From JBMDXB01 sp048594885 (GTDB lineage Bacteria; Acidobacteriota; Vicinamibacteria; Vicinamibacterales; 2-12-FULL-66-21), in assembly GCA_048594885.1 (NCBI GenBank), contig JBMDXB010000030.1:244019-308018 (forward strand): a stretch of 64,000 nt of DNA, read 5' to 3'. A program made the translations under genes and the position numbers. Positions 8,511 to 17,071 of this stretch are shown here, in pieces (the first letter of the stretch is position 1; every line of letters starts with the position of its first letter). Below the pieces are notes generated by a model that did not search any database, was not told where the DNA came from, and was given only the letters and a program-made list of their open reading frames with translations.

Positions 8511-8942
8511 ATGACGACGCCAACCCCGGTCAATGACACTGACCGCGAACAGCGCATGGAGTGGCTGCGAGGCTTCGTGTCCGGCTCACGCTGGCGGTTT
8601 GCGAAGACCTACGTCCAGTCGTATCCACACGAGTACACGCTCGCGCGCTCATCCGATGCGGGCGATTTCTCGAGGGCCATTTCGTGTATCGAGCACTGGG
8701 GTGTCCTGGAGTCGTTCTGGGGCGCGCACCGGAAGTACCTGTATCTCGACGGTCGCAAGTACTGGCACATGGGCGATGCGTCCTCCGCCGACGACGAGAA
8801 GCGCCCGACGCTCATCAACCGCACATGGGTTGACGTCGTGAACTATCGCGGCGCCGCGAAGGCGCTCGGGTATGACGACGAGCATCTCGACCGGCTGGTG
8901 GCGCGCTGGAAGATCCTGCTGGAGAAGGCGCGCGGGGCATGA
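8511..8942 (+). CDS. conserved protein (paralogue at 54 kb)
   Basis: A 143-residue protein of a family I recognise by pattern but cannot name: EWLRGFVSGSRWRFAKTY, SYPHEYTLAR, CIEHWGVLESFWG, KYLYLDGRKYWHMGD and TLINRTWVD. It is rich in Trp and Tyr and has no membrane segment. The ATG at 8511 is chosen because homology to the second copy begins just after it. An in-frame upstream start at 8442 would add a poorly coding leader. A frameshifted paralogue lies on the opposite strand at 54069-54483. Confidence 0.65.
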   Translation: MTTPTPVNDTDREQRMEWLRGFVSGSRWRFAKTYVQSYPHEYTLARSSDAGDFSRAISCIEHWGVLESFWGAHRKYLYLDGRKYWHMGDASSADDEKRPTLINRTWVDVVNYRGAAKALGYDDEHLDRLVARWKILLEKARGA

Positions 8943-9190
8943 CGACTTGCGTTCTCTTCGACGCGGGCCCCGATGCCTATCGTGTGGGCTGCTGCAGCTC
9001 CCGTAGTGGTGACTCTGGCATTGTGCCCGCGGCGATCCGGAGCGAAACAGTCCTGTACTCTCACCAGTCATAACCGTCGGCTGCTGCTGCCGCTCGCGGT
9101 CGCCCGTTGGAGGCCCTCGTCCCAGCCAAGCCGCCGATCCCGATCGAAAGCAAGGCGGCACATTCGCGCACTCTCGCGCGCGAACTAACG

Positions 9191-9228
9191 TAAAATATGA
9201 TCATAACTGAAACAGTTTGGAGGGTGCC
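9191..9228 (+). promoter_or_regulatory. AT-rich promoter region and RBS of the AIPR gene
   Basis: An unusually AT-rich patch holds TAAAAT, the perfect palindrome TATGATCATA (9196-9205) and then a strong ribosome binding site GGAGGG five bases before the ATG at 9229. TATGAT is a good -10 candidate, but no matching -35 is present at 17 bases. The palindrome could be an operator. The RBS decides the start: the frame is open upstream to a TTG, but that TTG lies within the Shine-Dalgarno region itself. Confidence 0.4.
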
Positions 9229-11073
9229 ATGAACGTCTCGGACGTGAAGGCCGAAGTCGGAGCGCTTACCACTCGCTTGCGTTGGGAACGAGAGGAGGAC
9301 GCGTTTCCGATCTGGTACTTGCGCAGGCGCTTTCCGTTTTTGTCGGAACTGGACGCACAAAGGCAGTGCGCCGATCCGGCTATCCTCGGCGAGGGAAGGA
9401 ACAACGATTTTGGCATCGATGGCTACCACATCGCCGTCGACGCAGAGACTCCTTATCTCTTGGTTTTGCAGGCGAAGTACTCAGCCGATCAGCAGCAGAT
9501 CAATAAGGGTTTCCGTGATCTGGCTAGAGCCGTTGCGTGTGTTGCACGCGCCCTGACGGCACCCATTGACGCCGAGCAGGGCCCGGCAAACAAAGTCGTT
9601 TCAAATCTCCGGGCTGAGGTTGGCTTGCTCGATGAACGTCTCCGACGGCGCTTGATGATCGAATGGGTCGTTCTGCACCTGGGTGCAGATGATCGGGAAA
9701 GCCGAAAACGGCGGTCGGCAAATGCGCGCGAGGAGCTGAACGAGAAGCTACAGCTTTGTTTCGAAGATGCCAGACTCAGCGTCGTCCAGGACATCGGGCC
9801 CACCGAAATCATCACGCCATGGCACGAGCCGCCGCCGCCGCCGCCGGATCCTTGGTATTCACTCACGATGAGCTCTGTCGGCCTGACGTCCAGTCATGAC
9901 GGGTCCGAGGTGCGGATGTTGTTCGGCGTCGGCAGGCTGAGTGAGCTCGTGGACTTATACGAGAGCCGGCGGCAGGGTCTATTCGAGAAGAACGTGCGCT
10001 CCTTTCAGGACACCAAAAAGAACAAAACCCACGGACCTTATGGAGAAATGAGGAAGACTCTACGCTCGATGTGCATCGAATCCCGAAACGAACCGGAGCT
10101 CTTTGGATTTCTGCATAATGGTGTCACATTGTCATGTCGCTCCGCGAAGCAGACGGGCACAGGAGTCGAAGTACAAGGTCCGTACGTGTTGAATGGCTGC
10201 CAGACAATCACGGCTGCCTACGATTTCCACAGCGATCCGTTGGTTCAACGGCGCCTGGCCGAGGACCGATGGATGCGAGTAACACTCCCTGTTAGGGTGG
10301 TCGTCACGTCCGACGATGATTTCATTCGGAACGTCACGATCTGTAACAACCGCCAGAATGAAATACGTCCTGCCGCACTGAAGGCGAATGATCTACTTCA
10401 GCTGGATTTACAGCGTCGTTTTCGTGAAGTGCGCATCTACTATGAGCGTCAACTGGGGGCGTTCAAGGCCATGAATGACGCCGATCAACAACGCTTTTAC
10501 CCAAATGGCCAGGGACACTGCGTTACGATTACGTCACTCGCCCGGGCAATCGCTGCAGGATCCGGAGATATGGATGGAGCGTACCATCCCGACCACCTGT
10601 TTCAGAGTGACGCTAGTTATACACGGTGCTTCTCGAAAGACCATCTCAGGTCTCTTCCGCTGTTGGTGTTTCTGCAGAATCTGAACGACGTCCTGGCGGT
10701 CGTGCTGACGAACGAACTCGATCTACGTCGGTCCGGCGATGGGCCAAGACCGAAGCGGCTGGTGTACTACGCTCTGAACCTGTTCGTGCGCCTCTTGGCC
10801 AAGGAAAAGAATGAGAGTCTCGTGCGCGAGTGGGGACGGAAACTGTGGTGGCGCCACCAGGACCTCCGCCAGCAGGTCGGATCGGCCATGGGAAATCATC
10901 GATTGCGGGTAAAGGCGGCCCTCCGCGATCGGTTCATCGCCTTGGAAGACCAGAAAGCCGAAAACCTAAAGCTCGCGATGCGACGGGCGGAATCGGACCT
11001 TGGCCTCAGAGATTCTCACGATCCATTTGTTGTGTTTGCGGACCTTGAGACTGAGGATGAGGAAGTAGTCTGA
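9229..11073 (+). CDS. AIPR-family protein
   Basis: A 614-residue protein of the AIPR (abortive infection phage resistance) family. The hallmark blocks are present: GFLHNGVTLSC near 300, YVLNGCQTITAAY near 322 and VTICNNRQNEIRP near 370. The N-terminal 200 residues contain NNDFGIDGYHI and LLVLQAKYS, which looks like a PD-(D/E)XK-type core, so it may cut nucleic acid. A proline run (PPPPPPDP, about 205) links it to the AIPR part. AIPR proteins occur alone and inside multi-gene defence systems such as Mza. Here it stands alone, with nothing co-directional for 7 kb downstream. GGAGGG before ATG supports the start. Confidence 0.85.
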   Translation: MNVSDVKAEVGALTTRLRWEREEDAFPIWYLRRRFPFLSELDAQRQCADPAILGEGRNNDFGIDGYHIAVDAETPYLLVLQAKYSADQQQINKGFRDLARAVACVARALTAPIDAEQGPANKVVSNLRAEVGLLDERLRRRLMIEWVVLHLGADDRESRKRRSANAREELNEKLQLCFEDARLSVVQDIGPTEIITPWHEPPPPPPDPWYSLTMSSVGLTSSHDGSEVRMLFGVGRLSELVDLYESRRQGLFEKNVRSFQDTKKNKTHGPYGEMRKTLRSMCIESRNEPELFGFLHNGVTLSCRSAKQTGTGVEVQGPYVLNGCQTITAAYDFHSDPLVQRRLAEDRWMRVTLPVRVVVTSDDDFIRNVTICNNRQNEIRPAALKANDLLQLDLQRRFREVRIYYERQLGAFKAMNDADQQRFYPNGQGHCVTITSLARAIAAGSGDMDGAYHPDHLFQSDASYTRCFSKDHLRSLPLLVFLQNLNDVLAVVLTNELDLRRSGDGPRPKRLVYYALNLFVRLLAKEKNESLVREWGRKLWWRHQDLRQQVGSAMGNHRLRVKAALRDRFIALEDQKAENLKLAMRRAESDLGLRDSHDPFVVFADLETEDEEVV

Positions 11074-11554
11074 AGTCGTCTGATTGAACGAATAATACCG
11101 CGGCCTCCGCGAGATCGAGGTACTTGACCATGGTTCATCACCTCGAAGAAGCCACGCGATTCGAAGGTCAACAGGCGTATTCCGCCGCTGAAGCAGATCG
11201 ACGCACGAGGTGTCGGTTTGGTCCTCGCGGCGTACGAGGGGGCCCTCGAAGGGGCAGAAAGGGGCGGAGGGAACAACTCGACGATGGCGGACGACGTCTT
11301 GGGTGTAACTCAAGAACCCCGCATATTGAAGTTGGCAGGGAGGACGCGGCGTTCGAGAAACACCCGTCACAGATGGGCGCATTAAAGCACCTGTAATGGA
11401 AATGCGGCAGGCACGGCCCAGTTGCCCTCCCGCAGATCGCTCGCCATCGGATTCGGGCAGTTCCGTACGCGCCGCAACGGAATTCATAGGCCCGTTGCTC
11501 TGTGAATCGTTCCCATTCGCGTGAGCACCGACCGGAGAAGCAGATTAATGCACT
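11074..11554. other. intergenic, no supported gene
   Basis: This lies between the convergent AIPR gene and the next minus-strand gene. Two open frames cross it on opposite strands, but neither shows a motif and both have the Arg/Ser-rich look of GC-driven shadows. No clean bidirectional terminator was found, though CGCGG-CCTC-CGCG near 11100 can pair weakly. Confidence 0.4.
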
Positions 11555-12130
11555 CTAGCAGCGTGCCGGCAAGCGCGCCGCAGTGTTCTCACTGAAATAC
11601 TCATTCAGGCGCCGGGCAAACGGCAGTAACACGTCATTGGCACCTTTACCCAGGTCACCATGGACAGAGCCGATGGCTTCCTCCGGTGACGACCAGTTGT
11701 GTTGGTGCCCCGGAGCGATCTTGAACACCGTAGTATTTCTGGAGTCCCGTATTGCCAGATCTGTTCTTCTCAGATATCTTTCGTCGCAGGCGTAGCCTTT
11801 GGCCAGAATGAGCCTGTTGAAGTCCGACTTCATGAACGCCCGAACTATTTCGCCTTTCAGGGCGTTCAGGGTTGCGTTGAAATCGTGACGTGGGGATTCG
11901 ACGCCGAGACGGACCACGAAGTCGGATTCGGTGGTGACGGCGAGCGGATGCTTCGGGAATATAACGAGCCAGCCGACTCCGAAGAAGCAATCGGGTTGCC
12001 TAGGGTACCCCTTCTCGTCGTAGACCGAGGATACAGCAGACCCCTTCATCGACCAGAGCCACTCGGGGGGTTGACCAAAGATTCCGTTGTTCCCCTTCAT
12101 GTCGGTGGTTCCGAACTCTAGTGGCATCAT
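11555..12130 (-). CDS. hypothetical protein
   Basis: A 191-residue soluble protein of unknown family. It opens MMPLEFGTTDMKGNNGIF and contains GVGWLVIFPKHPLAVTTESD, a helical stretch ending MKSDFNRLILAKGY, and a C-terminal DVLLPFARRLNEYF. There is no signal peptide or metal motif. The start at 12130 is chosen because GAGAGGA lies nine bases upstream of ATGATG. Longer in-frame starts at 12160 and 12259 lack a ribosome site. The neighbourhood suggests an accessory or defence-type role, but nothing in the sequence shows it. Confidence 0.5.
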   Translation of the reverse strand: MMPLEFGTTDMKGNNGIFGQPPEWLWSMKGSAVSSVYDEKGYPRQPDCFFGVGWLVIFPKHPLAVTTESDFVVRLGVESPRHDFNATLNALKGEIVRAFMKSDFNRLILAKGYACDERYLRRTDLAIRDSRNTTVFKIAPGHQHNWSSPEEAIGSVHGDLGKGANDVLLPFARRLNEYFSENTAARLPARC

Positions 12131-12600
12131 TGTGACAGTCCTCTCGTTTGCGGAAGCCATACAGTCTGCAGATCCCGTCGGCAATATTACTTGACGGTAT
12201 AAGACCGTGGCCTGCCTTTCGGAGCGGCCTTTCGCGGCCAGATGCGGCGTCTCACTCAAGACCCCGCGGCGTCGTCACCACCGTGGTTCGTGATCGCCGG
12301 CGTCGTCCTGGGCAGCCTGTTCGGCTGCCTCACGCGCCTCTATGGACGGGATGCCACGGCAGGCTTTGTCATGTCGGCCCGCATCGCGCTCCTGTCTGCC
12401 TACAGGACTACACGTCACTCAGCCAGTCAACCAGGTCTCCGAAGATGACGAACCTCGCCCGGGCGAGCCAGGCGAACCTGAAAATGGTCCGCCCGCACCC
12501 AACTTAACACCCGGCATGATGAGCTTGGCGATGATTCCGGCGATCGATCGAGAGACGAACCAGCCCAAGCGACGAATACGGTCTCAGCGCCTGTTGCGAC
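12131..12600. other. intergenic, no supported gene
   Basis: This is between an unknown gene and a decayed DUF262 gene. Frames on both strands are open but motif-free. It may be the decayed 3' part of the DUF262 relic, but I could not follow the similarity beyond about 12600. Confidence 0.35.
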
Positions 12601-13043
12601 GTGCTAAGTAGAACTTCGTGGCAACGCCTGCGTGTGGAGTTCACCTGTGCGCTGGGTCGCGACCTGCACTTCGACGTACGCACCATCTTCTCGCTCCATG
12701 AGACGCCCGCCACGTTCAGACTCTCAGTAGCCGCGACGACGGTTGCCAAGATGGTGTCCGCACATTGTAGTACAAGGCGATACGGCCACGGCTATCTGAG
12801 AGTTTGTCGGCAACGGAGACGACTTTGGCAATTCCTTCCTCCCTTTGAACGTAGTCTTGGAAGACTCCCTGTCCCGCTCCCGCGGGGTAAGGCGAAATGT
12901 CGTCTATCGCGCCGCCGACCTGCATAGCGGCGAGCAGATCATCGAGCGATTCTTGCGCTTGCTCGGTCGGCTACCCGGAAGACGTGATCGGCGCTGACAA
13001 TCTTCGCCACCGGCCACTCGTGTGCCGAAAGTGTTCTCGCCAT
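12601..13043 (-). pseudogene. DUF262 (GmrSD-like) gene relic
   Basis: From ATG at 13043 the frame reads MARTLSAHEWPVAKIVSADH and then VFRV, the usual opening of DUF262 proteins just before their YQRPYAW box. That box is missing. The reading frame then shifts to TEQAQESLDDLLAAM, the helix that normally follows it, and continues with IDDISPYPAGAG and a second piece ending ALYYNVRT. This implies a short deletion with frameshift and loss of most of the gene. It is unrelated in detail to the intact DUF262 gene at 38-40 kb. Confidence 0.45.
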
Positions 13044-13176
13044 GCTGAGTCCCTTGGTGTCGCGGCCAAGCGTCGTGTCGCTGTTTCGGATCCCCGCCGA
13101 CATGCGGCATCGGCTGGACCGCGAAGTGTCGGCCGTGCAGTCCACGGCCATCTCCGGCGAGCTACCTAGTGCAATC

Positions 13177-13908
13177 TTATCGGCGGCGTGGTCGTTTCCA
13201 AGGCCTGGAGCGGCCTCTCAGACGTTCCCTGAGCGGATTGAACTTGAGAAGGATGTCAGCGGCGGCAGTGGGTGACATGCCATCCGCCTCGCTCGGACTG
13301 AGATCACGCGTAAACGTCAGGACGACCCAGGTGTCGTCCTTGCCATCTAGATGGCGGATGCGCTCAGCGATTACGTCAACATGATCGTCTTTCACCTCGC
13401 CGACATGGCGTTCGAACCACTTTTCATCGACAAAGGAGAACCCCTCTGTCTTCCAGCCCACGGTATCTGGCGTGTTGGCCGGCTTGCTGTTGATCCGGAG
13501 GTTCACAGGGTTGCCCAGATCCTCGCCTATCCGAGCGACGTCTGTCGTAAGTACCTGTGGCAGATGCCTTAGCAGGTTGTGCCAGTCCCATGTTCTATCC
13601 AGAGCGGGCCTATTCTTCGTCGCCGTGGCCCGTCCTTTCTCAACAGAAATCCCGAGAGAAAGCACCGGATATTGGTTCGAGATGGCAGCGACAAACTGAG
13701 CTTCGGCAAAGACAGCCTGCGTCACACGCCACCAGAACACATGCTTCCAGTCCGGACCAACGGGGAAGAACGCCACCTCCATCTCCGGCAGCCCGAGCGC
13801 CCGACAGAGGTGTCGTCGAATCTCCTGTGTCGTTCGATGATTCCTGTCTTGCTTGCGAAGGTCGAAATATCCTTTGAGCAACCACGATGCAGAGATGGAA
13901 GTGTTCAT
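13177..13908 (-). CDS. hypothetical protein
   Basis: A 243-residue soluble protein with no family I recognise. It begins MNTSISASWLLKGYFDLRKQ, has MEVAFFPVGPDWKHVFWWRV near 45, and a basic C-terminus (RLRGRSRPWKRPRRR) that could contact nucleic acid. The start at 13908 has AAGAGAA upstream and matches the onset of good coding composition. A longer in-frame start at 13929 is possible. It lies about 130 bases upstream of the DUF262 relic in the same direction, so the two may once have formed a pair. Confidence 0.5.
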   Translation of the reverse strand: MNTSISASWLLKGYFDLRKQDRNHRTTQEIRRHLCRALGLPEMEVAFFPVGPDWKHVFWWRVTQAVFAEAQFVAAISNQYPVLSLGISVEKGRATATKNRPALDRTWDWHNLLRHLPQVLTTDVARIGEDLGNPVNLRINSKPANTPDTVGWKTEGFSFVDEKWFERHVGEVKDDHVDVIAERIRHLDGKDDTWVVLTFTRDLSPSEADGMSPTAAADILLKFNPLRERLRGRSRPWKRPRRR

Positions 13909-14189
13909 TGTGTTCTCTTGATCTGTCAAGCTACGTAAGCCGCCTCGCGTTCAGGCCGCGACATAAGCCTCGCGGCGTTCACTTCTTCGTCGGCGCCATT
14001 CCGTTGTAGCGGTTTCTCAACGCCAGTTCGCCAGCAGCGCCACCGGCGTGTCAGCTCCGTTGCTCGACCAACTGCGCCTTTTGCACCTCGCTGACGAAAC
14101 CAAGTCCGCGTCGACCCTCTGAACGAAAGATAGACGTAGGCTTTTGTCAGCCGCGCCGGTGGATCTCCTCGTCTAGTCGGTCGCCGGCC
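13909..14189. other. intergenic, nothing supported
   Basis: No coding frame, repeat or strong hairpin is evident between the unknown gene and the 3' end of the SF1 helicase operon. Confidence 0.35.
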
Positions 14190-15518
14190 TTACGCGCCAA
14201 CTTCGATCACCCGATCTTGACTCAGCAAGGTCCTCCAAAAGACGGTGTTCTGAAGGTGCCCCCGCCCCGACACGTCCGGCCGACCGATGGGCTGCCCCGC
14301 CGAGGGCATGTGTGAGTCCAGCGTGTCGGCCAGGTGGTTGCGCGTTACCACCACTAGCGAGACCTGATGCCGCGACGCCATGACGCACAGCCGCCCGGTC
14401 TCCAGATCGAACTCGCTCGGCAGGACCACGCCCGACAGGGGATGGACCACCACCATCACCCGACGTTCGAGACCCTGCCAGCGTTCGGGGGTATCGATGG
14501 AGACGCCTTTCAACCTGCCGTCCAGCCGAAGCCTCATCGCCGCGTTCATGACATGGTGCGTCGCGCAGAGGCCGATGTCGTTGACTTCCAGGGCCCCGAG
14601 CCGGCCGTCCATCATGTACTCGGGCTGGCTGCGGAGGATCGCACGCACGACGTCAACGGCGAGCTCGGCCGCATCGTCGTCGCACTCGAGCGGCGGACCG
14701 CCGTCAGGCGTGGGCAGGGTGACCCCGACGACCGACCCGGTTCTCAGACGTTCCACAACTGCCCCGAGCGGACCGCGCTGTTGTCGACCGGGAACCAGAA
14801 CGCGTTCACCGGGCGCGGCCCAGGACCCAAACGGGAAATCGTAAAAGGGACGGATCAAGTCGGCCGTGGATGCAGGGAGCCGACGGGTCGCCGGCAGCTG
14901 CAGATCCAACGCAGCTGGTCGGTGTTCGTCCAGAATGAGCTCGGGCGCGGGCCGGTGTGGCGGACGTGGCGCCGTCTCCCATCGTGACGCGTCGATCGAC
15001 ACGACCGGAGGAATCTGTCCCGGATCACCGATCAGGACGAATCTCGGCGCCACCTGGCCGAGAAGCATGAAGTCAGCCCACCCCATTTGCCAAGCTTCCT
15101 CGACAAACAGCACGTCGAAATGGTGCGCAAGCTGAATCAGACCCCATTTCGCGGTCGTGCCCACCACGATGCAGCGGCCTGTCGGCAACTCCTTGTGGTT
15201 CGCGATCGCGGCGACACCGGGCGGCTGGCTGGTGCCGACACCGTCTTGCGCGACAAACCGGATGCACGGCACGCGCCCGAGCGACAGGCGACGACAGATA
15301 TCGTCGGCCTGCGATCGGGTCTGCGTGGCTATTGCGACGCGTTGTTTGCCGTCGTAGGCTGCCTTCACGCCCTGCAAGAGCAGATGGGTCTTCCCGGAAC
15401 CAGGAGGGGCCTGCACAACGGCGAGCCGCTCCTCGGCTCGAACGTGATTCACGAGCTTCTCGGTCGCCTCGTCAACCTGCGCCTTGATTTCGAGCTGGTG
15501 TCTTCCGAGCTTGCTCAT
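14190..15518 (-). CDS. superfamily 1 (UPF1/DNA2-like) helicase
   Basis: A 442-residue compact SF1 helicase. Walker A QAPPGSGKTHLL is near 40, motif Ia-like IATQTRSQADD near 62, the Walker B region VLFVEEAWQM near 138, motif III LIGDPGQIPPVV near 163 and motif VI RLCVMASRHQ near 382. The EEA Walker B and DPGQ motif III point to the UPF1/DNA2 branch rather than UvrD. It has no nuclease domain of its own, but the first gene of the same operon encodes a Cas4-like nuclease, so the two may act as one helicase-nuclease machine. It overlaps the preceding gene by ATGA and is the last gene of the operon. Confidence 0.8.
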   Translation of the reverse strand: MSKLGRHQLEIKAQVDEATEKLVNHVRAEERLAVVQAPPGSGKTHLLLQGVKAAYDGKQRVAIATQTRSQADDICRRLSLGRVPCIRFVAQDGVGTSQPPGVAAIANHKELPTGRCIVVGTTAKWGLIQLAHHFDVLFVEEAWQMGWADFMLLGQVAPRFVLIGDPGQIPPVVSIDASRWETAPRPPHRPAPELILDEHRPAALDLQLPATRRLPASTADLIRPFYDFPFGSWAAPGERVLVPGRQQRGPLGAVVERLRTGSVVGVTLPTPDGGPPLECDDDAAELAVDVVRAILRSQPEYMMDGRLGALEVNDIGLCATHHVMNAAMRLRLDGRLKGVSIDTPERWQGLERRVMVVVHPLSGVVLPSEFDLETGRLCVMASRHQVSLVVVTRNHLADTLDSHMPSAGQPIGRPDVSGRGHLQNTVFWRTLLSQDRVIEVGA

Positions 15519-17071
15519 CTTTCTTTGACGTCGAGAACGGTCAGGTCTTCACCCACCTCCGCCGGCAGATCGGCCGCGGGTACCTTCGGCACGCGATGCG
15601 TCAGCCAAGCCCCGGGAACATCCCGTTTCCAGACGAGGAAGCTGCGTCGCCGCGCAATCTGGTCCATTGACGGCTTGACGAGCACAACGCGCTTGCGTTT
15701 CAGTCTCTGGCTGTTCGCGGGTAAAACGGAACCCTCATCGTTGCGGGGGACGGTCACCAGTTTCGTGACGACCAGTTCGAATCGGTAACGCATGTCCCCC
15801 GCCCGCTCAATGCTGCGAATGCGCACGTGGCGATCGCGCAGGCCGACGACGCAGAGGGTCGAATCGTCGTGCAGACGCAGCGGCAGTTCACCGTTGCTTT
15901 CGACAATCCATACTGGAATCGTCTTCTTCCCGTCCCCCTCATCCCGTACGTCAATGATCGTCCCCGCAATCGCCTCGCCTGCGGCTACGAGTTCGGCCTG
16001 AAGTTCCCGGTCGTCGTGAACAAGGAGTTGATCTCGCAGCTCCTGTGACGCTTCATGCACGTAGAAGCGCGAAGCGGCAGCCGGCGGGTACCTATCTGTT
16101 TCCGCTGATGGACGAAAGGCGGGTCCGTCCTCTTTATCGTCTATCTCCCGCTCGATGCGTCTGTACTGAAGGCGGTGCTCGTCGAGAGAAGCCCTCACGA
16201 GAACCTGGAGACCGAGGTTCTCCCGTCTGCGGTCTCCCTTCAACGCCGCTATCGCCTGCTCGGTCAATCGATAACGGCGTTCGAGCTCCTCGGTGAGCAC
16301 CTTGCGAATGCGCCGTGCTGCGAGCCCGAGCCGGTCGGAGTTACCCGAGCTTCGTGCCTCGTTGTACATCTCGACGTCCGACGACAACTCGTCGCGCTCC
16401 ACCACGGGATCGAGGTGCGTGGACATCGACTGCTGTTCAGCCCTGGCCGCGGCGCTTGCCCTCGCGCGGCGGTCACCCTTCGTTTGCAGCCACGCGAGCA
16501 AGAACCCGAGGTGGCCCTGGCGCATTGTCTCGGCCGGGAACGTGTACGACTCGGTTAACGCTTCGGTGGCCACCATGGTAATCGTCTGTCCCGGCCGCTG
16601 TGCCTCGCGGAACAGCCAACCGCACGCGTGCCCGATCTGGTTCAAGCGCGTGAATCGGGCAGCCGCACCGAACTTCGTAAAGGTGTACGCATACGCGAGG
16701 TGATGCAGCATCTCGAGGTGCGAGGCGTTCGGAAGCCAGACCTGAAATGCCGGAACCTGCACGTCCGGCGACGGCCCCCATGGCGAATACTTGGGGTGAT
16801 TGAGGTGTGTGAGCAGCGCCGGGCCGAATCTGGCGACCATCTCGGCCACATCGTCGCGTGTGCGCGGCTCCGATGTCGTCAAGATCTCTGGCTGTTGGCC
16901 CGGGCGCCCGAAGGCGATCCCCCAGGGCGACGATTCCCCACCCATCTTGACGAACGCGAGGATCATCATCTGCGCGTCAGGCAGCCGCGCCACACGTAAA
17001 GTCTCGCCCCGAGGAAGGGGCTTCCCGCATTCGAAAGCCCGGAGACGGCGGACTACTTCATCGGCGGTCAT
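15515..17071 (-). CDS. hypothetical middle protein of helicase/nuclease operon
   Basis: A 518-residue protein of no family I can name. The N-terminal half holds a Trp/His-rich region (ALLTHLNHPKYSPWG, HLEMLHHLAYAYTFTKF). The middle is strongly helical with many Arg/Glu pairs and likely coiled coil (about 235-320). The C-terminal 150 residues look beta-rich, with repeated short strands ending VVTKLVTVPR and VVLVKPSMDQIARR, perhaps an OB-like or scaffold fold. The ATG at 17071 overlaps the upstream nuclease stop (ATGA), and its own stop overlaps the helicase start, so the three are translationally coupled. A long in-frame upstream extension is Arg-rich and rejected. It is probably a specificity or scaffold subunit, by inference only. 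Confidence 0.6.
   Translation of the reverse strand: MTADEVVRRLRAFECGKPLPRGETLRVARLPDAQMMILAFVKMGGESSPWGIAFGRPGQQPEILTTSEPRTRDDVAEMVARFGPALLTHLNHPKYSPWGPSPDVQVPAFQVWLPNASHLEMLHHLAYAYTFTKFGAAARFTRLNQIGHACGWLFREAQRPGQTITMVATEALTESYTFPAETMRQGHLGFLLAWLQTKGDRRARASAAARAEQQSMSTHLDPVVERDELSSDVEMYNEARSSGNSDRLGLAARRIRKVLTEELERRYRLTEQAIAALKGDRRRENLGLQVLVRASLDEHRLQYRRIEREIDDKEDGPAFRPSAETDRYPPAAASRFYVHEASQELRDQLLVHDDRELQAELVAAGEAIAGTIIDVRDEGDGKKTIPVWIVESNGELPLRLHDDSTLCVVGLRDRHVRIRSIERAGDMRYRFELVVTKLVTVPRNDEGSVLPANSQRLKRKRVVLVKPSMDQIARRRSFLVWKRDVPGAWLTHRVPKVPAADLPAEVGEDLTVLDVKER

Noticed and set aside
10966..11487. Minus-strand gene after AIPR
   Set aside because: It runs antisense into the AIPR 3' end, with no motif or ribosome site.
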